Below, in pieces: positions 38,001-44,955 of a stretch of DNA of 64,000 bases. The DNA comes from Muribaculaceae bacterium (GTDB lineage Bacteria; Bacteroidota; Bacteroidia; Bacteroidales; Muribaculaceae): contig JAGCRW010000053.1 in assembly GCA_017964485.1 (NCBI GenBank), positions 1 to 64,000 of the forward strand, given 5' to 3'. The first letter of the stretch is position 1, and each line of letters starts with the position of its first letter. A program made the position numbers and the translations under genes. Below the pieces are notes generated by a model. It was not told the DNA's origin, made no database searches, and worked only from the letters and a program-made list of their open reading frames with translations.

Positions 38001-38885
38001 GCTCACCTGCTCAACACCGGCAAGAAGAATATCGAGAATGTGAACGTTGCCTACAACGTGGAGAAATACCGCAAAGGCTCTAACGCAGCTGGCTTTGCAG
38101 TTCAACTCTACTACTCGATTGACGGCCGCAACTGGACAAGCGCTGGCGACAAGTTCCGCACCTATTTCGCTCCCGACAGCGAGACAGCAGGTTATGCCAG
38201 TGTGCCTGGCGAGACAGTGGCAGTGAGCGACGTGCTCGACGTACCCATTTCTCGTGGCTGCGACCTCTACCTGGCTTGGAACATCACCGTGGCAAGCGGC
38301 GACGCTGCCAATGCGGCTATGGCGATTGGTATCGACGACTTCAGCATCAGTGGCGAACTCCCCACAATACCCGCCGCTAAGCACTACATCTACGTTGACG
38401 ACCAAACTGGTTGGGACGCATTGGGACTCTATGCTTGGGGTGACAGCGAACTCTTCGGCGCATGGCCTGGCGAGGCAAGTGTTGGTGAGGTAGATATCGA
38501 TGATAACAGGACAACTTACAAAGTGTTCCTGCTCAACACCGAGGGAGGTAACTACCATCTTATCTTCAACAACTGGAATAACGGCAAGCAGCTGCCCGAC
38601 TATGACATCGTTGCCGACCGCGACTACTATTTCCGCATCAATGAGACTTCGGTCACCGAGGTTGACGTGACAACGATAATAGAGAACGTGGTCGACAGCA
38701 AGAAAGTCATCACCATTAGTGGTAATGTAGCCTGCTTTCCGGGAATGATTGAGGTTTACAACATCAACGGCCAGAAGTTGGCAGCAGGCAGCAACGCTGT
38801 GGGACTTGACCAATTCTCACGCGGCATCTACATTATCCGTGCAACCGACGGCAAGCAAGTAAGCACCCTCAAAGTGGCAAGATAG
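35016..38885 (+). CDS. Large exported protein with duplicated module, SGNH/DUF4886-like domain and sorting-type C-terminus
   Basis: A 1289-residue protein. Signal peptide 1-22. Module A (about 37-250) and module B (about 911-1109) are copies of each other: GWRVDRNMTAARTVGSF versus AWRIDRQITAPRTVGRF, then SNAKNGTWNF in both. Between them are two starch-module-like segments and a hydrolase-like domain (about 584-785) similar to DUF4886/SGNH esterases: VLSLNNSLIYYN for the Ser block and DDRHPT for the Asp-His pair. A CBM26-like segment (about 1124-1210) and a tail with IEVYNINGQKL and RGIYIIRATDGKQVSTLKVAR follow, resembling type IX secretion sorting tails. Probably a surface enzyme acting on glycans or esters. 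Confidence 0.78.
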   Translation: MKKHLFLFLVAMVMLGWSSAQAQDVVEVTSTSTQVTQDFDAMWDATAGEALLDMPQGWRVDRNMTAARTVGSFASASTSVMYTGGTSLASNAKNGTWNFLSSSVTGDCSVGGLSTTVDNGTRCINVMTCVKNAGDEPVSKLTIGYDIEKYRNGDNAAGFAVQLYTSTDGTNWTSAGDDFYTYFAPDAATQGAEVVPISTTAVNGKQLKVSIAAGEQLYLAWNISVASGSSPNKAMGLSIDNVVIDATFASQDQSAYIYVEDMTKWSSLYMDGSLPESSAVVNGVNYKVWAIDMDGAERTLTFSDGGSNNQTISIIANRDYYLCLTKTEITEIEDPENYTGWVDPSRPPFVASGIYLRGEVNSWGAVADWEFSDEGDGVYTLYDKTLSGAFKVADANWSSACNYGSNGTSAMIDTPYALVLGINDNISCGGNTYVCKKIILTIADGNATLLLQSDDDETGLTSVYVIGDNNGWNYMDTSGELQLTENNIFTGQVTMPAGEDGFSHWRIYQRLGMVGVWGAESDLTGDNTSGTLIKGSTGKVSTAAGTYDVTFNLSTGEYSLVKSASTPTTMTLQPADVVLVPELPEEVKVLSLNNSLIYYNDQDAVFNDIAAAMGKNANWTKHTLLGKSLQTHWEEGDGIAEDGNPGAKMLVRSEAWSHIILQEQSSLPRTNIEAFRANVKRWVDYIREYCPNPNAIVIVPINWAYSGDWANYTAFNSTFVKNYQDVALDLGVTLCPVGVAYQAVYDAEGADGTNTWFLDDRHPTLKATYMAAAMEYGLIFGEDPASITYAPSDLSASDAASMRTYASNALNGFTNYVDHTAGQVHYKVTVRDQYGMEVEPADPVVMTLSDGGNIDENLVFTSNGTNGTFSVNATTGNFSADATVKVAAAETEVVVFPAIELNEENLGASENFDAMGDAATATLPEAWRIDRQITAPRTVGRFDMADTQTMYSGGVNLASNAKNGTWNFGADDTSDRAPGGISTGVADATRCVNVYAHLLNTGKKNIENVNVAYNVEKYRKGSNAAGFAVQLYYSIDGRNWTSAGDKFRTYFAPDSETAGYASVPGETVAVSDVLDVPISRGCDLYLAWNITVASGDAANAAMAIGIDDFSISGELPTIPAAKHYIYVDDQTGWDALGLYAWGDSELFGAWPGEASVGEVDIDDNRTTYKVFLLNTEGGNYHLIFNNWNNGKQLPDYDIVADRDYYFRINETSVTEVDVTTIIENVVDSKKVITISGNVACFPGMIEVYNINGQKLAAGSNAVGLDQFSRGIYIIRATDGKQVSTLKVAR

Positions 38886-38920
38886 CACAATCTCTTCATC
38901 CATAAAAACACACAACTAAA

Positions 38921-38954
38921 AAGCCCCCGCGTAGCAATGCAGCTGCGCGGGGGA
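38921..38954. terminator. Bidirectional terminator between two convergent surface-protein genes
   Basis: Stem CCCCCGCG / CGCGGGGG (38924-38931 with 38946-38953) plus an inner GTAGC/GCTGC pairing. The minus-strand side has a T5 tract; the plus side is weaker. Confidence 0.75.
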
Positions 38955-38992
38955 CTTTGTAATGTTTTCAGAAAGATGTGCTTACTTCACAA

Positions 38993-40234
38993 TCACTTAA
39001 TCACAACTTTCTTTCCGTTGTGGATGTAGATGCCAGGAACGCTAGGCATGCTGTTGAACTTAACGCCCATGAGGTTGTAGTAAGCGTTGTCGTTCTTAGT
39101 GCCAACACCAACAGTGGTGATAGCCTCAGGATCATTCTTGATGATATTCATCCAGAGAATATAATAACCACCGAGAGATTCTTCTTTAGTTGTATAATCA
39201 ACATAGACTGTAATAGTGTAATTTCCGGCATTATCAACCTTGAAGTTTGCATCGCCCAAAAGATAGATTTCGTTTATGCCATCGTTGATTATCTCATCAT
39301 TGATGAGGAAGTAGCCAACGTTGTTTTCGTCAATGCCACCAAACCACTTCCAGCCTTCACCGTAAGGAGTGATAATCTTGAACTCGGCACCAGCTTCAAG
39401 TTCTACTGTGCCTACATGACTGTGATTATCGTCATCCGCAACGAGTTCTACCATGCCTTCCTCTTGGCTCCAGCCATTGAATGTGCCAACAACATACATC
39501 TCCTCAAATGTAGGATCTTCATTCTCTTCGGGCATAGTCATGGTGTAACTAATTTCGGTAACAGGAAGCTCAACATTAGTGCCGCAGCCGAGTGAGGCGG
39601 TTGAATTGGGCCAATCAGTACCTTGAGCATACTCAAGGAAACTGCTGTTGTTGTTGGTGTAGAGCATAGCCTTGCTGCTTATGCCAGAGGTGTAGAATGG
39701 AGCATAGTCGCTGCCAGTTGTGCAGTTGTCATCATCCTCTGCATCAAACACCATGGTCACAAGCAGACTCTTGCCTGGTGTGAAAGCGAAATCCACCGGG
39801 AACTCGAGAATAACGTCTTCACCATAGTTTTCCAATAGGTCAATGTCTATCTCTGTCTCTGCCAATGGCTCACCGAACTCAAAGAATTGTTTTATTCCTT
39901 GATCATTTTTGGCGAACTCTGTGGCGTCGGTCTCCTGAAGATAAACCTTCACGTTGCGGGAAATTTCCTCAAACGACTCACTATAGAATTTGAACTTCAG
40001 GCCAGTGATCTTCACATTCTCCTTGCCTTCCATATCGGCGAGCAAGTCGGGTGTGTAAATCATCTGACAGCCAGTGTGAGCCAAGTAGAAGTTGGTAGGT
40101 GCCATGTCAAAGTAGGAGCCATTGTAGGCGGAAGCTCCGTCCCAGTCGCCCACATTGATTGTGCCTTCAATCTGTGCCTGGGCACTGAATGCCAATGCAG
40201 CAATCGCTGCGAGAATCATGTAAAATTTCTTCAT
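38993..40234 (-). CDS. Exported protein with sorting-type C-terminus
   Basis: A 413-residue protein with signal peptide MKKFYMILAAIAALAFSAQAQ. The mature part is acidic and beta-rich; a segment from about residue 245 (MYVVGTFNGWSQEEGMVEL) resembles an early-set/glycogen-binding-type fold. The C-terminus (TKNDNAYYNLMGVKFNSMPSVPG and IYIHNGKKVVIK) is a short sorting-like tail. It is convergent with the 1289-residue gene, and the two share a terminator. Function unknown; surface location is inferred from the ends. Confidence 0.75.
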   Translation of the reverse strand: MKKFYMILAAIAALAFSAQAQIEGTINVGDWDGASAYNGSYFDMAPTNFYLAHTGCQMIYTPDLLADMEGKENVKITGLKFKFYSESFEEISRNVKVYLQETDATEFAKNDQGIKQFFEFGEPLAETEIDIDLLENYGEDVILEFPVDFAFTPGKSLLVTMVFDAEDDDNCTTGSDYAPFYTSGISSKAMLYTNNNSSFLEYAQGTDWPNSTASLGCGTNVELPVTEISYTMTMPEENEDPTFEEMYVVGTFNGWSQEEGMVELVADDDNHSHVGTVELEAGAEFKIITPYGEGWKWFGGIDENNVGYFLINDEIINDGINEIYLLGDANFKVDNAGNYTITVYVDYTTKEESLGGYYILWMNIIKNDPEAITTVGVGTKNDNAYYNLMGVKFNSMPSVPGIYIHNGKKVVIK

Positions 40235-40325
40235 AATAAAAACTGATTAAATGGTTAATAAATAACTGTATTTTTTTCAAGAAGTATAATTGTCGGTAAT
40301 TGTCGTCTAACAAATATACTCGTTG

Positions 40326-40333
40326 CAAAGTTA
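40326..40333 (-). promoter_or_regulatory. Predicted -7 box for the gene at 38993-40234
   Basis: TAACTTTG on the minus strand, about 92 bp before the start codon; matches TAnnTTTG. Confidence 0.6.
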
Positions 40334-40674
40334 CAATTAACAAAACTGTTCTGCAAGAAAAATGCATGTATTCTTACTTTTTGCAAACGTCTGATTATTT
40401 GACAGATACAATCAGGCAAAATGTACCTTTCAATTTTTTGGCACAAAATCTTCATCAATTCTCCGAAAATTGAGCAAAAACACCATTGCTTTTAGCCGTT
40501 TTTTTACTATTGTTTCCTTAATATATTATCATCTATCTTCGACCTAACACAAGCGCTCTTAGAAATACTAAGTAAGAACACGATGCAAAATTACTGCTTC
40601 GGCCAACTGCCGGCAATCGCCAAAAATAGGTAATTTTACATAATGCACTAATAGTTGCTTGTGGTTTTTACAAA
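40334..40674. other. AT-rich intergenic stretch with no gene recognised
   Basis: No plausible coding frame, tRNA or strong hairpin was seen. Only the promoter at 40326-40333 lies at its left edge; the gene on the right ends here (minus strand). Confidence 0.6.
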
Positions 40675-42360
40675 TTATCTATTATACTTGAAACTTGAGC
40701 CGCCGAGGAACTCTCGCATAATGCTTGTGGGAGGTATTTCCTTGTCATCTACGGGGATGAAGTAGTGGATGAACTTGAGCAGTCGGTGCGCCTCGGAATA
40801 TTCAGGACAGTTCTTGGGTACCGTGGAGAGGATTAGCTCGGCATGTGGTCGCAACACGGCAAACTCAATGTTGAGCGCTGAGTTGAACATCATGTCGGCA
40901 TTCTCTTGATAAGGTGTAATCCATTTTTCCTCCGATGTGCACACGTTCTTCCAGTGACTGATGGTCTCAGTAGCACTGAAAGCTCCCTTGTTGTAGTCGC
41001 GGATGATGCGGCGGAGCAAGCGGTTGTCGCTGGTTGGTACCCAGTTGTGGTCGTCGAGCGAGATGCTGGTAAGGGTGGAGATAAACACCTTAAACTTCTT
41101 GCTGTCGGGGATGCGCGCGGTGAGCATGGGGTTCAGGGCATGGATACCCTCGATAATAAGCACGGTGTCGTTCTTGAGTTTGAGCTTCTTGCCGTTATAC
41201 TCCCTTTTTCCGGTCACGAAGTTGAACTCTGGAATCTCAACGCGCTCACCACTCATAAGCTTCATCAAGTGGTCTTCAAGCAATTCGCAATCCACGGCCC
41301 TGATATTGTCGAAGTCGTAGTCGCCATTGGGCAGCAGCGGAGTGTCTTCGCGGTTTACGAAATAATCATCAGTAGAGAACGACATCGGGCGCAGTCCGCA
41401 TGCCAGCAGCTGGATTGACAGACGTTTGCAGAACGTGGTCTTTCCCGAACTTGAAGGACCTGTGATAAGCACGAGGCGGATGGGATTCTCCTTGTCGCGG
41501 AAGCGTCGGTTGATTTCCTCTGCAATCTGCACAATCTTTTTCTCTTGTAACGCCTCGCTCACCTGAATGAGCTCAGAGGCATAGCCGTTAAGAATAGCCT
41601 TATTAACGTCGCCAGCGTTAGACTGCCGCATAATCACATCCCAGTGCACTTTCTCGGCAAACATCTCGAAGGTGTGTGGCATGTCACGCATAGGCGACAG
41701 CTGTGTGGGGTTCTCCCAGTCTGGAACACGCAGCAGCAAGCCGTCTTTATACCTAATTACATCCCAAACTTTCAGATATCCAGCCGATGGAACGAGTGGT
41801 CCATAGAAATAGTCGGCAGTATCCTCCAGTGTGAAGTAGTCGCTGTAGATTTGTCCGCTCGACTCAAGTAGTTTCACCTTGTCGGCAAAGCCTCGCTCGG
41901 CAAACACCTTGATGGCTTCTTCGGTGGTCGCCTCATGACGGTGGAACACCATGTCGTTGTCAACAATCTCGTGCATGCGAGCTCTGATGCGCTCAACGTC
42001 CTCATCGGTCACCGGTTCACCATTCTTCTTCCTGAGGTTGCAGTAGTAACCGCCCGAGATTGGGTGCTCAATAAAGAGTTTGCTGCCTGGGCAGGTGTCG
42101 CTGGTCGCCTTATAGAGCACGAAGCACAACGAGCGCACATAAACTCTGAAGCCAGAGCCTCGGCGCGCGTCCATAAACTCCACGTCGCGATTCTGGAACA
42201 GCCTGAATTTCAGGCCTTGTGAGGCATTGTTCACCTTTGCCGAAACCACAGGGTACTGGAACTGCAGGTCATCGGCAAACGCCTTGTAAACGTCAAGCAG
42301 AGATGTTCCCTCCGGAAATTCTCTAACTACATTGTTGTTTTTGCATCTGATCTGTAACAT
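40675..42360 (-). CDS. TGS/SAD-domain uridine kinase-like protein
   Basis: A 561-residue protein. An N-terminal TGS-like segment (1-65) and a threonyl-tRNA-synthetase-like second-domain region (about 70-240, with HEATTEEAIKVF) precede a phosphoribulokinase/uridine-kinase domain starting near 290. Walker A GPSSSGKTT is at 301-309 and STDDYFVNRED follows, as in Udk. Proteins with this fusion occur in Bacteroidota and some Firmicutes and are annotated as uridine kinase; the tRNA-synthetase-like part has no proven role. It lies 12 bp downstream of trmO. Confidence 0.88.
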   Translation of the reverse strand: MLQIRCKNNNVVREFPEGTSLLDVYKAFADDLQFQYPVVSAKVNNASQGLKFRLFQNRDVEFMDARRGSGFRVYVRSLCFVLYKATSDTCPGSKLFIEHPISGGYYCNLRKKNGEPVTDEDVERIRARMHEIVDNDMVFHRHEATTEEAIKVFAERGFADKVKLLESSGQIYSDYFTLEDTADYFYGPLVPSAGYLKVWDVIRYKDGLLLRVPDWENPTQLSPMRDMPHTFEMFAEKVHWDVIMRQSNAGDVNKAILNGYASELIQVSEALQEKKIVQIAEEINRRFRDKENPIRLVLITGPSSSGKTTFCKRLSIQLLACGLRPMSFSTDDYFVNREDTPLLPNGDYDFDNIRAVDCELLEDHLMKLMSGERVEIPEFNFVTGKREYNGKKLKLKNDTVLIIEGIHALNPMLTARIPDSKKFKVFISTLTSISLDDHNWVPTSDNRLLRRIIRDYNKGAFSATETISHWKNVCTSEEKWITPYQENADMMFNSALNIEFAVLRPHAELILSTVPKNCPEYSEAHRLLKFIHYFIPVDDKEIPPTSIMREFLGGSSFKYNR

Positions 42361-42372
42361 TTTGGGAGTATT

Positions 42373-43050
42373 TTATTGAGTTATAGAATCAATTACTTTC
42401 AGTTTTTTTCCATCAACAGTGAAGAGGATGTTGTAGTGGGCGAACCGCATACCGTAAACTTTTGTTGGGTCATCGTGGTAGTGCGGTCGAGGATCGAGTG
42501 CCAGTGTGTGCCGCAGCGCTTCGAGCTGCTGGGGCGTGAAATGCTGAGCAACGTCATCAGGAATCTCCACATCGAGTTGTTGCCAGTCGTTCTTGTCGAC
42601 AAAGCCGCAGCGGGCTTCGGGATAGGCGTCGGCATATGCGATATATGGCTTGATGTCGTAGATGGGTGTGCCATCCATCAAGTCGGCGCCACTCACATGG
42701 ATTACAGGGCCTTGTGGAGTATTAAACTCCACTCGCTCCAGTTTCACCGCCGATAGGCCAAGACGGTTGTGGCGATAAGGCGAGCGCGTGGCGAAGACAC
42801 CAATGCGGGTGTTGCCTCCGAGCCGAGGCGGTCGCACTGTGGGCGATGTGGCAGCGTGCTTGTTGGCCGAAAATTCCCAAATGAGCCAGATGTAGTCAAA
42901 CTCGTCAAGCTCCCTGACGCTGTCGGGGTTACGGAACTGCGGCTCAAACACGATAGTCCCCTCCAGAGCGCTCACAATCCCACTTTGGCGCGGAATACCA
43001 AACTTCTCCTTAAACGGCGAGTGGAATGTGGCGATGGGGGTGATTTCCAT
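42373..43050 (-). CDS. trmO: tRNA (N6-threonylcarbamoyladenosine-37-N6)-methyltransferase
   Basis: A 225-residue TsaA-family protein that methylates t6A37 in certain tRNAs. It begins with EITPIATFHSPFKEKFGIPRQ, has LDEFDYIWLIWEFS, then RPPRLGGNTRIGVFATRSPYRHNRLGLS, the S-adenosylmethionine-binding block of the family, and HVSGADLMDGTPIYDIKPY. Length is normal. It follows the S41 peptidase gene by 5 bp. Confidence 0.93.
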   Translation of the reverse strand: MEITPIATFHSPFKEKFGIPRQSGIVSALEGTIVFEPQFRNPDSVRELDEFDYIWLIWEFSANKHAATSPTVRPPRLGGNTRIGVFATRSPYRHNRLGLSAVKLERVEFNTPQGPVIHVSGADLMDGTPIYDIKPYIAYADAYPEARCGFVDKNDWQQLDVEIPDDVAQHFTPQQLEALRHTLALDPRPHYHDDPTKVYGMRFAHYNILFTVDGKKLKVIDSITQ

Positions 43051-43055
43051 AATGC

Positions 43056-44075
43056 TCAGCTATTTATACGTTGGTGTTGTAAAATCTCAAAAGCTTTCTC
43101 CAGGATTGTGTCTCTGCCCTGTGCCATATCGGATTCTGTCATATCGACCTTGACGTCGGGCTCCACACCAAATTCCGTGAGTTTTCCGTCGGGACCAGTG
43201 ATTGGAGCTGCCGAGAAGCGTATGCTCCAGCCGTTTGGCAGTTCACTGGTGAAGGGCAGGCCGCATCCACCTCCTGTGACGTCGCCCACCACAGTGACAT
43301 TAGGCAGCGACTTCATGATGGAGACGAAATTGTTGGTAGCGCTGAACGAGCCTCGATTGGCTAGCACCACAATAGGCTTGTTGTAATGCACTCGTCCCCG
43401 CGCTGGCTCGAAATAGTATTCAAACGGCTCGGAGAACTCATCATGTCCCTTGCCCGTCTTATGCTGAATGGCACCGGCATAAATGCGCTCGTCGATAAAG
43501 CGCCCCACCAGCGTCTCGACGTTAGTGAGATACCCACCGCCGTTGTTGCGCACGTCGATAATCAATCCGTCGCTAGTGGCCAGGTCGTTAAGTATCACAT
43601 CAAGGTTGCCTTCGCCAATGCCGTTAGAGAAGTCGCCATAATACATATAGGCGTAGTTGTTAGTCAGGATTTGATATTTGATGCCCGAAGCACTATGATA
43701 GTTGAAGTTCAGGTAATACTCATCAATAAGGCGCTCATCGTAGTTGACTGGATATTGCTCCCACACCCAATCGCGCGACACGTCGTAGGGCGAAACCAGG
43801 TTAACATGTCCGTCCTGCAGTTCCTTGAGCATCTCGCTGCACAGTTCAAAGAGTTCGTGGTAAGTGATATCTTTAGATATCCTGCTGCGATAGCGTGTGC
43901 GCACCTCCTGCCAGTCGATGTCTTTGTAGGCGAAAAAGCAGTAATGCTCATCGAGGATTGTCCACAGAGCGTCGAAATTGCCGTAGGGATCGTTCTTCCA
44001 TTCTACTTCCTCGTGGCACGCGGCGAGAGGCAGCAAAGCCACAACGAGCAATAATATGTTTAACAGTCGCTTCAT
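43056..44075 (-). CDS. S41-family peptidase, lipoprotein
   Basis: A 339-residue protein whose leader ends LLPLAAC, a lipobox, so it is probably anchored in the outer membrane or inner membrane facing the periplasm. The S41 core is visible: GLIIDVRNNGGG, then VVLANRGSFSATNNFV with the likely catalytic Ser, and VVGDVTGGGCGLPFT. A short PDZ-free N-terminal helical part precedes it. Overlaps the following DUF3316 gene by 4 bp, indicating one transcription unit. Confidence 0.9.
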   Translation of the reverse strand: MKRLLNILLLVVALLPLAACHEEVEWKNDPYGNFDALWTILDEHYCFFAYKDIDWQEVRTRYRSRISKDITYHELFELCSEMLKELQDGHVNLVSPYDVSRDWVWEQYPVNYDERLIDEYYLNFNYHSASGIKYQILTNNYAYMYYGDFSNGIGEGNLDVILNDLATSDGLIIDVRNNGGGYLTNVETLVGRFIDERIYAGAIQHKTGKGHDEFSEPFEYYFEPARGRVHYNKPIVVLANRGSFSATNNFVSIMKSLPNVTVVGDVTGGGCGLPFTSELPNGWSIRFSAAPITGPDGKLTEFGVEPDVKVDMTESDMAQGRDTILEKAFEILQHQRINS

Positions 44076-44947
44076 TGATAAACCGATGATATTACCTTGT
44101 TGTTCAACTTATTTCTGTTCTTAGCACCTATGTTCAGGAACTCTCCGCCAAGGCCTATCACGAGGTAGTGCCCCATGTCGCGCGTGCTGATGTTGTTAAT
44201 CCACGACGTGCTCACTCGGTTGCGGTAACCAATTCTGAGAATAGTGTTTCCAAAATGCAGGTCGGCCGAAAGCATGTGGTCAAGGTCGAAGCGGTTGCCC
44301 CACCAGCCAAAATGCGCCAGATTGCTGTGGTTGCCAAGATAAATCTCGTAGTAAGCCTCGTCATATTCGGGCGCGAAGAATGCTCCAACAATTGGCACTG
44401 ATGCCTGATAGCGCAAGGTTATGGGCAGTTGCTTGATGTGGGTGTTGTAGATGGCTTGTCCCAAAAGCCCTACGTTCCAGTGAATGCGGGTTGATACCAC
44501 ATTATTGCTGTTGTTGGCGTTATATAGCACGCCACCACGAAATTGAGTGGCGCCGCCAAGTTGGAACTGAAGGCCCTGAGTGAATACATCTTTCCAGCGG
44601 TGCATCATTCCCCAGCGAGCATCCACGATGAGATTGTGCATGGTGTGGTTGCCAGCTGGATTGTGGGTATAGTCGTAGTCAACGCCAATACTTAATTGCC
44701 TTGTCCAACTCTCGGGCGCAAAGCCTGTTGCTTGCTGCGCCTCGTAGTTTAAAGACATAGCGTGGCCGCCATATTTCACTTGCGAGAGGTAGGTGTCGAG
44801 CAACGACATGTGGCCATATTGCGCCGAAAAAATGGCAGCCACAGGCCGCAAAGGTTTCTCGTCACTTTCCTGCGACATCGCGCACTGCCAGCCACACGCC
44901 ATTATAAGCATGAAAAACAAAAGCCGTATGTCAACCTTGCGTGTCAT
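44072..44947 (-). CDS. Exported DUF3316 protein
   Basis: A 291-residue protein with signal peptide ending AMSQ (about residue 25). The rest has repeated aromatic strands (QLSIGVDYDYTHNP, FQLGGATQFRGGVLYN, ITLRYQASVPIVGAFF, YLVIGLGGEF), a beta-barrel pattern of the Bacteroidota DUF3316 family. Function unknown. It is the first gene of the run DUF3316 / S41 peptidase / trmO / kinase and is itself just downstream of parC. Confidence 0.8.
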   Translation of the reverse strand: MTRKVDIRLLFFMLIMACGWQCAMSQESDEKPLRPVAAIFSAQYGHMSLLDTYLSQVKYGGHAMSLNYEAQQATGFAPESWTRQLSIGVDYDYTHNPAGNHTMHNLIVDARWGMMHRWKDVFTQGLQFQLGGATQFRGGVLYNANNSNNVVSTRIHWNVGLLGQAIYNTHIKQLPITLRYQASVPIVGAFFAPEYDEAYYEIYLGNHSNLAHFGWWGNRFDLDHMLSADLHFGNTILRIGYRNRVSTSWINNISTRDMGHYLVIGLGGEFLNIGAKNRNKLNNKVISSVYQ

Positions 44948-44955
44948 TTCAGTTA

